In this document: positions 35,673 through 46,265 of the stretch, piece by piece
Position numbering within the stretch: the first letter of the stretch is position 1
Layout of the letters: each line of letters opens with the position of its first letter
NCBI GenBank assembly: GCA_963932465.1
Contig: OZ010800.1
Span: 31,374,852-31,438,851, forward strand
Source: Maratus speciosus
Taxonomy: Eukaryota; Arthropoda; Arachnida; Araneae; Salticidae
Length of the DNA stretch: 64,000 nucleotides
Direction: 5' to 3'
Notes under the pieces: generated by a model
Database searches by the model: none
Told to the model about the DNA's origin: nothing
What the model saw: only the letters and a program-made list of their open reading frames with translations
Translations under genes and position numbers: made by a program

Positions 35673-36176
35673 AATAAAGTGGGTAATGAGGGAAATAATA
35701 ATACTAGTAAAGGGCGAGAACAGAAAGTGGGTGTAAATAAGATTGTCGTGAAAGAAAACAAAGAGTTACCTAAAGGAGCTATTGTGGCGAGGATATCAGC
35801 AAAGACCGAGCAGACAAGTAATGTGATTGGCGTGAAATTAAATAAACTACAGAAAATTGAAGTTAGTGTAAATGGGCAGAAAGCGAAAGGATTGGTCGAT
35901 TCTGGATGTGAAATTAGTGTCCTTCATAAAGATTTGGTATCTAAAGAGAAAATAAAAGGAGCGGGTAGTATTTATTTACAAGGACTATTTGGTGAAGCAG
36001 TGAAATCATCGTTGGTTAAATTACCATTTGCTATTCCGCAATTCGGACAAGCTAATGTAATTCATCAGGAAGTACTCTGCTCGGTGACCGATAATATTAA
36101 TGAGCAAGTAATTTTACATCCCGAAGTGATTAATGATTTGTCAGGACTCAATCGCGAGGAGTCATTGTTAGAATAA
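35673..36176 (+). pseudogene. Gypsy-2 protease
   Basis: Contiguous and in frame with the zinc knuckle. GLVDSGCEISVLHKDLV contains the DSG active-site motif of retroviral-type aspartic proteases (about 35892-35940), and LQGLFGEAVKSSLVKLPFAI is the typical following strand region. It ends TAA at 36174. The enzyme would process the polyprotein. Confidence 0.82.
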
Positions 36177-36212
36177 CAAGAATAAAAAAGGGAGGAATTT
36201 AGTATTAATAAC

Positions 36213-36690
36213 TTGAGCGAAAAGGAAGGTATGAGTAGCGAGAATGGTAATGTTTACGCAATAGAAACGAGATCAGGAAATTTACAAAGTCGGAATGAAG
36301 AAAAGACGGAAGTAGAGGAAAATGGTAATGTTACGATAAGCAATTCAGATATATTTAAGAAATCCCATTTGGAATATAAAGAGTTAGAGAGAGCTTCGGA
36401 ATTAGCTAAAATTGATAAAGGGGTTATTACATTGAAAAGGACTTATGGTGTCATAAAGAGAAATTGATAGGAGAAGCTATAGCTCAATTAGTAGTGCCTA
36501 AAGCCAAAGGAGCAGGAATCTTAAAGTCAGCGCATGCTTCTAATGAGGGAGAGCATCACGCGGCAAAGAAAACCTTAAAGAGGATTAGGCGATTTTCTTA
36601 TTTGGAAGGTATGGCTAAAGAAACTAAAACATTTTGTAAATCGTGTCTAGAATGACAATTATCTAGATGAGTGAAAGTGAGTGATAGAGT
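36213..36690 (+). pseudogene. Gypsy-2 integrase N-terminal zinc finger, located before RT
   Basis: The frame 36213-36467 encodes a linker (NVYAIETRSG, ASELAKIDKGVITLKRTYG). The next, shifted frame (36464-36655) gives LVVPKAKGAGILKSAHASNE, EHHAAKKTLKRIRRFSYL and FCKSCLE. This is the HHCC zinc-binding domain of Gypsy integrases, with two His and the CX2C pair. A TGA follows at 36653, and the DDE core is missing. Finding this domain between protease and RT shows the integrase-first order in a second, independent copy. Confidence 0.85.
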
Positions 36691-38290
36691 CTTATTTGAG
36701 ATGGCGGATGGTAGCAAAAAGTATGTGTATCAAAATAAAGGAGAATTTATTGTCAGGTGTAGTATAGTTAATATTGCTTTTCAAGGTGACGAGGAATTTG
36801 GAGAAGTTGGGGAAATTCCTATTTTAAACCGGGAACAAGAGGTAGAACAGGACATAGAAAGGTTTGAAATAAAACGGTTACCTAATAGTCAAGTACGGTA
36901 TATAAAGTCCATTTTAAGGGGAAATAAAAAGGTATTTATGGGTCCTTTGCGACCAGCGAAAGTAGGGGACCACCGTATTCATTTGAAACCGTGTGTGGTA
37001 AGCAAAAAGCCAAAATTATATAGTGTACCTGATGCTTATAAAGAGGAAGTAGATAGACAGGTCTAGGAGTTATTATAATTAAATCTAATCGAAGTATCAA
37101 ATGCAGAAATTAGTCATCCAATTGTTTGCGTGGCGAAAAAAGACGTAACTGTTAGACTTTGTATAGATTATAGGGATTTAAATTTAGTAACTCAGGTTCC
37201 AACCTTTCCAATGAAAGATTCGCATGAAATCATGTATACTGCGGGGGCAGCTGAATATTTATCTTTGGTCGATTTATTGAGGGGTTATTGGCAGATTAAA
37301 ATGGCTGTGGAATGTAAACATTTGACAGTGTTTACAACTCATAATGGGACTTATCAGTGGCGTACTATGCCTTTTTGTTTATCAGGGGTGTTGCTCCGTT
37401 CCAAAAGGATATGAAAGAGGTTCTTCAAGTTCATCGGAGGTATGCACAAACATATATTGATGATGTCGTCATTTTCTCTGACACTTGGGAAGAGCATTGT
37501 GAGCATGTTAGAGCAGTCATCGAGGAACTTAAAAATCAAAATTTTACAATTAGGCTGGATAAGTGTAAATTTGGAGAGAAGTTACCAAAGTTTTTAGGTC
37601 ATGTAATTGGGGGTGGAACGCATGCACCTGATGAAGAGAAAATAGGAGCAATAAGGGATTTTAAGAGACCGAAATCTAAAAAAGAATTTAGATCTGTTTT
37701 GGGATTAATGGTATTTTACTTATATTCCAAATTATCTTATATTCCAAATTATCTTATATTCCAAATTATGCTGTAATTGCCATACCTTTAACTGAATTAA
37801 CTAAAGGGGAGGTTAAAAATACTGTACCATGGGATAAAAGGGCAGAAAAAGCATTTAATACCATAAAAGATGTATTATGTAATGTGACGCATTTGTCTAC
37901 ACCTACGGTACGCCTGGAGAATCAGCTTCACGTCGATGCTTCAGACCTGGCAGTAGGATGTTGTTTTACTCAAAAATATGAAAAGGGTCAGTTTAAGCCG
38001 ATAGCTTTTGCCAGTCAGAAATTATCAGGGGCTCAGCGTGCTTGACCGAGTATAGAGAAAGAGGCTTGGAGCGTTCTTTTTGGGTTACGAAAGTTATGGA
38101 TCTCAAATTGAGATCATCACTAATCATAACCCATTAAAATTTCTCACTGAAACAATACCAAGGTCCCCAAACTGCCTAGGTAAGCTCTTGCCTTGCAACG
38201 CTGTAACCTAAGTATTTCGCATCGTCCAGGAGCACAACATTTGAATTCTTAAGCAATTTCTAGACTACATGGAAAGGGCTGGGAAGAACA
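36671..38290 (+). pseudogene. Gypsy-2 integrase tail, reverse transcriptase and RNase H
   Basis: It starts with an integrase C-terminal remnant (FEMADGSKKYVYQNK) and the linker DEEFGEVGEIPI, comparable with EEELGEVHPTPV in Gypsy-A. RT follows: KVGDHRIHLKP, two stops near 37064-37078, RLCIDYRDLNLVTQVP, LVDLLRGYWQI, a shift near 37380, TYIDDVVIF (YxDD, about 37450-37476) and FLGHVIGGGTHAPDEEK. A 17-bp triplication at 37720-37770 shifts the frame. RNase H follows with LHVDASDLAVGCCF, AFASQKLSGAQRA, a stop at 38043, IEKEAWSVLFGLRKL and NHNPLKFLTE. No integrase follows it. Inactive. Confidence 0.9.
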
Positions 38291-38621
38291 GTCAGTAGCT
38301 AGCCCATCGGCATCAATGACTAAATAATTAACAAACCTTAAATCTGTGTCATCACGTTTAAAATATTTTTTGTGTATGTGTAATTGTATTTGAAACTTGT
38401 GCTTATAAATGTGTGTTAACATGTATAATTTGTCTGTAATAATCACATTAGTAAAGGGTTCATTAGAGATGTCAGTAGATAATGATCAGAAACCTTGAAA
38501 TATGTATGTAATAATAATAATTAAGAAACCTGCAAAGAAACTGTCGAACTCTTCTGTGATATTACTATATGTTCAAGGAAAATTAGCCCCTAAAGGGCAT
38601 ATTTTCCGCTAAAGTGAGGGG

Positions 38622-38877
38622 TGTCAGGTTCTGATATACATATACTCTTAGAACTATTGTTATATATTTTTTCCTTGCTTGTATATTGTCTGTGTACTGG
38701 GAATTTTAAAGTTATTTTTTGTCTGAATCTTAATCCGGGCTAGTGAGTTACACAAAATAGGTAAAGGAATGTAGTTTATCAATAGAGAGGGGTTTTCCCT
38801 GCTGTTCAAATGCATACCTGAGATAATCAGGTAGTTCACTAATCGTTCCTAATCGTTCCTAATCGTTCACTGTTGCA
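38622..38877 (+). repeat. Gypsy-2 3' LTR
   Basis: It starts TGTCAGGTTCTGATATACAT after a polypurine tract and probably ends at GTTGCA (38877), because BEL protease coding resumes at 38878. A 10-bp unit, AATCGTTCCT, repeats three times near the end (38841-38870). No 5' copy is present in the window, so the length of 256 bp is inferred from the boundaries. Confidence 0.65.
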
Positions 38878-40476
38878 GATCCTACGTTTGAGAAACCAGG
38901 AAAAATCCATTTAATAATTGGAGCTGGACATTTTTATGAAATAATAAAAGAAGGAAAAAATCTTGTTTCGTTAATTTTAATGTTTCAAAAATCAGTATTT
39001 TGACTGATTGCCACTGGTACTTTTTCAATAAACAATTCTAATTCGTTTTGCGGGTTCACATTCAACTCGGACAATGAGAATATTGAAACTATTCTTCAAA
39101 ACTTTTGGGACATAGTAAATATTTCGTCTGATCCTCTTGTAAGTAAAGTAGAAGAGTTTCGTGAAACTCATTTTCAAAATGAAACTGGCAGATTTATCGT
39201 CGAAATGCCTATTAAATTAGACTAATTAGATACTTTGAGAGATTCGAGTACATTAGCAGAAAAACGTTTACGTCAAACTGTAAAAAGATTAGAAAACAAT
39301 TTTGATACGAAACAAATTTATTGCGATTTTTTAAATGAATATGAAAATTTAAATCACATGGAGAGAATACCAATCGAACACTCTTCCCCAGTAGTTTATT
39401 ACATCTCTCATCATATGCATTTTTCAATTGGATAAGTTCTCTACTAAATTAATGTTGGTAGTTAACGCCTCTGCCCCTACCACAACTGGAAAAAATCTGA
39501 ATGACATATTGCTTGCCGGTGAAGTTAAGGAAGGTCTGTTCGATATTTTGCTAAAATTTCGAAAACACAAAGTCGCTTTGACTACCGACATTACCAAAAT
39601 GTTTCGTCAGATCTTAATCGATTCTTCTCAAAGGGACCTTTTACGTATTCTTTGGAAAGATTATTAAAATAATTCTACAATTGCTTTCAGAATGAATACA
39701 GCTACCTATAGAACAAAATGCGCTCGTTTGCTAGCCATAAGATGCTTATAAGAATTAGCTTTAGAAGAAAAGGACAGAGTTCCATTATCTGCAAAGGTTA
39801 TTTTATCTGATAGTTATGTGGATGATACAGTTACGGGATCCCCTGATTATGAATCAGCTATTGAATTAAAAAATCGGTTAATTAACACATTAAGTTTTTG
39901 TGAAATGACCTTGCACAAGTGGAATTCGAATATAAATGAGCTTCTAAACTATACTGAAATTGAGATGTTTCCTTTTGCCCTAAAGCTGGAACTTCAGTTA
40001 AAAGTTTGGGTATGGGTTGGCAATCCAATAAAGATCAATTCGTATTTCAAGTTTCGGTGAAAAAACAAGAATCGTATACCAAAAGACAAGTCCTTTCTGT
40101 CATAGCAAAATTGTATGAATTTCTAGGACTCATTGGTCCGATTATTTTCAAGGCCGAGTGTTATCTGCAAAAATTATGGATTTCTAAAATTGGATGGGAC
40201 GAGAACATTCCAGAACCTCTTGCTACTGATTGGTTAACTTCGTAAATCAACTAAAGGATATAGAGAATATAAAAATCAATTGACATATCTTAGCACCTTC
40301 CACTGAAGCATTTTTTGTTCTTGGGTTCGCTGACGCATCTATAACCACTTACAGTGCTGCTATCTATGTTTATAGAGCACATTCATCCAGTTCTCCCTCA
40401 TCGAACATTGTAGCAAGTAAATCAAGAGTTGCACGTCTAAAGACCATTTCAGTTCCTACACTGGAATTATGCTCCT
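38878..40476 (+). pseudogene. BEL/Pao protease end, reverse transcriptase and RNase H
   Basis: DPTFEKPGKIHLIIGAGHFY is the end of the Pao-type protease. NFWDIVNISSDPLVSKVEEF, ETGRFIVEMPIKL and STLAEKRLRQTVKRLENNF form the RT approach region. RT: VVNASAPTTTGKNLNDILLA, KVALTTDITKMFRQILID (first Asp, about 39570-39625) and YVDDTVTGSPDYESA (about 39813-39857), the YVDD active site typical of this clade. FQVSVKKQESYTKRQVLSVI and LIGPIIFKAECYLQKLW follow, then RNase H (LGFADASITTYSAAIYVYRA, TISVPTLELCS). Stops and shifts (39221, 39664, about 40000, 40245) break it. The reading ends abruptly at 40476 where foreign DNA begins. Confidence 0.92.
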
Positions 40477-43400
40477 GTTGTAGGATAGATTTAAACTATA
40501 CCAAATGCTTGCCTTATAATTGTAAATATTTACGGAATTATCACAATCCAATAATAATCAGAAAAATTAATAGGCATATTTGGAAGTTTATTCTTTCTAA
40601 AAAATTTAATACAGTAAAATAAATACTGGAAAATACCCCGTAACAAATATTAATTAAAAGTAATACTTTTATAATCGGTATATATATAAATATATATATA
40701 TTATTTGGTATCATGACAAACGTGAAAATACGAGAAATACAAATATAAAATTTATTTTAATGCATAGGAGTGAATAAGCCTTTAGAGGGAGATATAACAA
40801 ATCAGCGTCTCTAACAACACTAGTCAATGAGGAGTCAAACGAATGAACCAATAGAAAAAAAATAATAACAATAAGACCTCCCTAAGTTCGGTGTTGAGAA
40901 AATGAGATTAGAAAAAATCCTTAAGACTTTCAGCTTCGATCCAGAATGTTGTTCTTTTAAGATTCTCTTTTGTCAAGACTTAGTTTCCAACTCCCGAAAA
41001 CACCAGGTCAGTCAACGATGACAAATCGTTAAGAGAATGCACATATTAGTATACTAGAGCGATGCAGATATCGAGTAAGTTACTGAAAATAAACATAACT
41101 TAAAGACAATTATTTGTCATCAAAATATAGCTGAAAGAAGATTTCAAGAAAACCTGTATGGAAAATGAAAATTTTTGAATTGCTTGAAAATTCATACCAA
41201 AGCGTTATATTTGAATTGCTCGATAACGTATGCAGAAGATTTTTCACCGTTACCATATTCCCATGATTTAAAGTACTCTAACTAAAAAGAAAGCTTGTCT
41301 TCGTCGGAAATTCTATCTTGTGAAACTAATGATCCAAGACGGAAAGCCCTCTTACGAAGACGAAAGATTGACTACAACTTCGAAGACCCCGGTTTGTGAA
41401 ATGTATGATCCAAGACGTAGAGCCCTCTAGCTAAGAAGAAACGTTGTCTTTAAATTTCGAAAATCCTATTCCGTGGAACGTACAGAACAACGAGCTTAGA
41501 AACTTTGACTCATCTTATTGTTTTATATTAATACGTGACATCAGTTTTAAGAATCATATCACCTGTGTGCACTAAATAAACAATTATGAACTTTTACTAA
41601 ATTGGTGAACATTTTATTGCGTGAAACACACCGACTATGATTAGCCTTCTAGATGAGCAACCAACTGGAAAGCCTTTAAATCGTCTGAGGTTTGGTGTGG
41701 GAAATTTTAATCTAATTATTCCAGTCGCATTAAATGGCTATTTTATTTCACCTATATGTATATATTTTAAAAAAAATTACAAGGTTCAACTTTTTATTTG
41801 AAATTTGTTTTGCATGTTTTAATGACCCTCATTAAATTCTTTTAATGGAAAAACGAATAAAAAATAAGGTAATCACTATTGTTTTGGCTAATTCGCCCAA
41901 TGAAAGGGTTGTGCTGCGAGTGTATCCAATTAAAAAGTGTATTCAATTAAAAGTGTATTCAATTAAAAGTGTATCCTATTAAAAATGTATTCAATTAAAA
42001 TGTGTATTCAACCAAAGAGAGTAATCAATTGAAGAGGATATTTGATTCGTCAGGTATATTGTTTTATAAATATTGATTTTATAAGAATTTACCTCAAAAT
42101 ACAAATTATCATTTTATTATTAACATAGTATTATGAATATATATGAAATTCTCAAATATTCAATTATAAAAGAAAAAAATATTGAATAAGCATATAAATA
42201 ATTGAAAATAAAAATTGATTTTATGTATATCATTTTATGTGTTTTTCTTCTTGGGCTTTCTTTCTTTATATTTTTCTTTCCAGATCATAATTAAGTTTGG
42301 GAATCTTGAGGATTTTAGTATGATTGCTATTATTCCCACTTAAAATAAAATAAATTGAATCATAATAAAAACTTAAATGTCAAAAAACTCGAATACTGAG
42401 TTATTGCTAAAATTTATTCTTATCTCTTACCTTTAATTAAAATAATTTTATATTACTTCATTATTCCATACTCACAACGCGTGGTGAAGTAATGTACCTA
42501 TCCTTTCCTGTACTAACCACTCGTACTTTTATGTACCTTGTATGTAGTGTCCATTATTCGGCCCTACAACTGTTTACTTTTGTCACAACTTGTGTCCAAA
42601 GATCTTCCTTCTTTGAAATTAGACATTCAAGGAGTCATTTTGTGTTCGGATTCAAACATAGCGTGAATAAAAACATCATCTCATTTATTAACCGTCTGAG
42701 CGGTTAGGGCGTATTTTTCAGTTTCCCCAAAACAACTTGAATCTGTTGTAGATAAAAATATTTTCAACATAATTGTATTTCAAGATGTCTATCAAATAAA
42801 GGGGCATGAAGTGTATTTTAGAAACAAACAGGGAAAAAAAAATATTGATCAAAATTATTTTTATAAGCATTTTTATGAAAATGCAGGAAATCCCTTGAGA
42901 CGCTCGGAGGGATTAGAAACTTTTATCTGAAATCGAGTGTCAAAAATTCAGTCTCTCACTGACTAATTTAAGTGTAGATATATTTCGTCAAATAATATGG
43001 AACAAATCCCCAGGAACTGTTAGACTTGGAACTCTTGTGGCATGACTCTATAATGCCTAATAATCTCCTTGACTCACCAGAAAAAAATCTGATCTGCAAA
43101 ATCATGATATATATTTAAATGATTTTAAGTCTGTTTCGAACTTTATTTGTTTTACTGTGCATGCTGAATATCTTAACCATTTTGTAATTTACTAGGGGGC
43201 TCTGCCCCCTAGGAGCTACGCTCGTCAACCCCCGTTCAGACACAGCAGACTCTAACAGCACGCTAATTTGATCGGCTTTAAAAAGATTTCGGAAGATTGA
43301 ATTATAATTTGAATCTGACAGTTATAATCTGAAGTAATTTTCATCAAACTTTTCATTCTCTTTTTAATATTCACGTAATAATACTTTTGCTAGAAATGAA

Positions 43401-44105
43401 ATATTATGATCATCTTAAAACATCAAATAAATGTCTCGCGCAATTTTTAAATGTAAACTGCTTTGCAATATTATTTTTTGTTCATTTTACGTAATAAGCG
43501 TAATGTGACGTAAATGTGACGCAAATTCTCCTATTTAAGAATTCTAACGCATGTTAATGAATTCATTATTTTACAATATTCTTTTTCTTTTAAAATTCAC
43601 GTGTAATTATAGTTTTTATGACGTAATTTTCAATGAGTTCCTGCTTTTTATATTTTCTGTTTATAATAGTCACGAGTAAAATAATTTTTTAATTTGAAGC
43701 GAACATTATTATTTGCGCTGTTTATACCGTTGGCAACAGTTTAAATTAATACAATTTTCTAAAATATCTAAAAAATATCTCTCGAAATGCTGAAAATTTG
43801 AATTTAAAATAGAAATAAAACCTCAAAAAATGAGTCAAATTATAAAACTAAATGGAATGAGCACACCTGGTAATTCTGACGCATAAAATGATCTAAAAAT
43901 GATTAAATTCCTTTGTAAAGTTTTGCTTATAAAACTTTTTTAATGGAACGATTTTGTCCAAGTTTGGCATTAAATATCTCTTAAAATAATTCTTCGATTT
44001 GAAAACTGTCCGCATCAGCGTATTTATCAAACATTTCTCTATAATACTACCGATTTTCATATTTTTGTATGCAACAGTTTTTCTAATATTAACAAAGAAA
44101 GGCCA
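40477..44105. mobile_element. 3.6-kb non-coding insert in the BEL element
   Basis: BEL RNase H stops mid-domain at 40476 and BEL-like coding resumes at about 44106. The insert has no recognisable gene. It contains a TA tract (40679-40701), two to three loose 85-bp repeats with ATGATCCAAGACG (about 41280-41500), a 17-bp minisatellite (TCAATTAAAAGTGTATTCAA-like, 41925-42010), a tRNA A-box-like word (42691-42707) and a perfect GC-rich palindrome (43192-43212). About 200 codons of BEL may be lost as well. It may be several insertions rather than one. Confidence 0.55.
43192..43212. repeat. Perfect GC-rich hairpin
   Basis: CTAGGGGGC, loop TCT, GCCCCCTAG: a 9-bp perfect stem in AT-rich DNA, followed by GAGCTACGCTCGTCAACCCC. 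Similar gggggct..gccccct words are known to me from ends of dispersed repeats in several animals; that comparison is from memory. Confidence 0.6.
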
Positions 44106-45630
44106 TGCTTAAGCATTCAAATTGGATGCCGATCTTCCGGAAATATTTACGCAGATTTTCATTGGTCCATTTCCAAATCAAAACTTTTTTTTATATATAG
44201 AAGGATGTAATAGTTATGTAAAATTAATTCGTATTCTGCGTTATATATACCGGTATTTAAATAACTGCGAAAACAAAGAAAAAATTGAAGAGCCTATTAC
44301 CAATGAAGGATTTGATCATGCCAGAATCAAACTAATTAAATTGGTTCAGGAAATGTACTTTTATAGGGAAATGAAGGCGCTCAAGGAAGGTGAGCAACTA
44401 AAATACGCACGTGGAAGTAATTTAAACCCTTTTAATGATATTGAGGAAATTCTAAGAGTAGGTGGTCGTTTAGACCAATCAAACTTATCCTATGATAAAA
44501 AAATGTCCGATTGTTATGCCTAAAGACCACAGCTTACTCTTTTAATATTTCAGCATTTTCACCTACAAAATGTGCATTTAGGTGCTCAAACACTGCTTCA
44601 TTTTGTGAGACAGGCATTCTGGCTTTTAAATTGCAGAAATATAGTTCAAAATTTTATAATTTGCTACAAAAATAAGCCTAAAATTGTAGAACAAATAATT
44701 GCTTCGTTACCTAACAAAAGGGTCAATATCAATCCCCAATTTACAAATTCAAGTGTTGATCTATGTGGCCCATTCGTCATAAAATATAAACACCAACGAA
44801 AAGGAGTCGTTAACAAAATTTGTCACAATTTTCGTCTGTTTTGCTACTCCTGCAGCTCAGCTGGAAGTAACAACAGATTTAAGTTCTGAAGCCTTAATAG
44901 CTACTTTAAAAAGATTTCTAGCTAGGCGTGGAGTTTGCTAGACTATCTTTTCTGATAATGTCCCTAATTTCGTTGTTGCAAATTCAGAATTGAAAAAATT
45001 ACATAATCTTGTAAAAAAAGAATCTGATGAATTACTAGTTATTTATTAGCTGATTCAACTTCTTGGAAATTCTTGCCTCCCAGATCTCCTAATTGCGGTG
45101 GCTTGTGGGAGGCAGGAATCATATCCTTTAAGCATCATTTAAAAATAACAATTGGAGATTTAAAATTAACCTTTGAGGAATATTTAACCATTGTTAATCA
45201 CGTAGAATGTATGTTAAACTATAGGCCTCTAATACCTTTATCTTCGCATCCTAACGATTATGAAACTTTAACCCCAGGGCATTTTTTAATTGGCCGCCCT
45301 ATAAATAGTATTTGTGAACCAAGCTTAACTAACCTTGGAGATAAAAAGATTAGCCAATGGCAGCGAGTTACAAAAATTAATCAATTAATTTCGAAAAAAT
45401 TGAGTGGGGGATATCTAAATAGTCCACAGCAACGCAGTAAATGAATAATTGAGAACAAAATCGTTGAAATTGGTTTCATGGGTTTAATGAAAGGCAGTAA
45501 TTTACCCATTTTGTCAGTAGGTCGCATTTAAGATGTAATTTACGGCCATGATGGTAAAGTTAGGGTGGTGCTCGTCAAAACGCCAACGGGTGTTTTCAAA
45601 CGCAGCATATCAAACATTTGTCTTTTACAT
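44106..45630 (+). pseudogene. BEL/Pao integrase
   Basis: A 133-codon frame from 44122 (CNSYVKLIRILRYIYRYLNN, FNDIEEILRVGGRLDQSNL) is the BEL region before the zinc finger. Next, HLGAQTLLHFVRQAFWLLNC and FIICYKNKP represent the zinc finger, with one Cys apparently lost. The core shows NSSVDLCGPFVIKY (first Asp, about 44748), a shift, ALIATLKRFLARRG, SDNVPNFVVANSELKKL (second Asp, about 44953) and, after another shift, PPRSPNCGGLWEAG (Glu, about 45108). The C-terminus continues YRPLIPLSSHPND, LTPGHFLIGRP and, near 45550-45630, DGKVRVVLVKTPTGVFKRS. Stops and shifts make it inactive. Confidence 0.92.
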
Positions 45631-45884
45631 ATAAATAATCCTTTATTATTATGTAAATATTAATTTTTCTTATATTTTCTTGTGCATTTATATTTGAAAA
45701 AATTATAGTAATTGTGTATCTTAATATTATTGAATTGAATTCACCTTTATATTTATATTTTATATTCTTGATTTGAATTGAAACTTATGTTTGGCATCAA
45801 AGATTTAATGTTAAAATTAATTGTTTAGAAACAGGACATTGCCCGAGATATGTTGCTGAAATAAATATTTCAGAGGTGGCCGTA

Positions 45885-46086
45885 TGTTGGCGCCAACCTT
45901 GGCATCTACTTTCGCTTGGCGAAAACGTATCGTCAGATGTTGTTTGTCGTTCGTTTCGTGCGGTTGTCTCCATGGGGAGCTCCTTAAAAAATCGTTGTTA
46001 ATAAAATATTGTTATCGTTCAAATTTAATTAGTTGAATTTTATTTTTAAATAAAGTTACAGTCCCCATTGTTCGTGCCAATAAACA
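45885..46086 (+). repeat. BEL 3' LTR
   Basis: It starts TGTTGGCGCCAACC after the purine-rich CAGAGGTGGCCG (45871-45882) and ends with ACA at 46086, about 202 bp in all. Its right 125 bp match 34243-34376. AATAAAGTTACAG (46050-46062) is a likely polyadenylation region. MLE-1 transposase coding (minus strand) begins immediately after. Confidence 0.82.
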
Positions 46087-46265
46087 ACATTTGCATCCAA
46101 TTTTTTGAAATTTTTTTTCTCCAAATCACGTACAGGTTTTACGGAACATGGGCCTCGTCGTAACTTTTGATTTCGGCGATAAACTCGCACTGCTTAAGCT
46201 GCATTTTTCATGTTCAGATAAAACAGCGTTATCAATTCACCTCGTTGTTTTGTTGCATGTGCCAT
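46087..46265 (-). pseudogene. MLE-1 transposase, N-terminal piece
   Basis: On the minus strand an ATG at 46265 begins MAHATKQRGELITLFYLN. A stop follows, then AVRVYRRNQKLRRGP and VRDLEKKNFKKLDANV. The RRGP and following helix fit the N-terminal domain of the DUF4817-type transposases. It breaks off at the BEL LTR and continues at 34242. Confidence 0.75.

Larger units (their letters stand above)
34410..38877 (+). mobile_element. Gypsy-2: integrase-first Gypsy retrotransposon nested in BEL
   Basis: Order: gag with a zinc knuckle, protease, integrase zinc finger, integrase C-terminal tail, RT, RNase H, non-coding tail, polypurine tract (AAAGTGAGGGG, 38611-38621) and a 3' LTR starting TGTCAGG at 38622. 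The 5' LTR is not visible. The integrase core is deleted. As in Gypsy-A, integrase parts precede RT and nothing but the tail and LTR follows RNase H. The left end is an estimate. Its right end meets BEL protease sequence. Confidence 0.82.
34243..46086 (+). mobile_element. BEL/Pao retrotransposon nested in MLE-1
   Basis: The right LTR (about 45885-46086) and a truncated left LTR (34243-34376) are direct repeats starting from GGTTGTCTCCATGGGG. Between them are BEL/Pao protease-RT-RNase H (38878-40476) and integrase (44106-45630). Gag and the front of the protease are missing. Gypsy-2 occupies the left, and a non-coding insert sits between RNase H and integrase. A candidate primer-binding site (TTGGTACGGCTCTCCGG) follows the left LTR at 34377. 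The flanks on both sides belong to the MLE-1 transposase, which proves the insertion. Confidence 0.88.

Noticed and set aside
36213..36467. Separate gene between protease and integrase of Gypsy-2
   Set aside because: It is better read as the polyprotein linker leading into the integrase zinc finger, shifted by a small indel.
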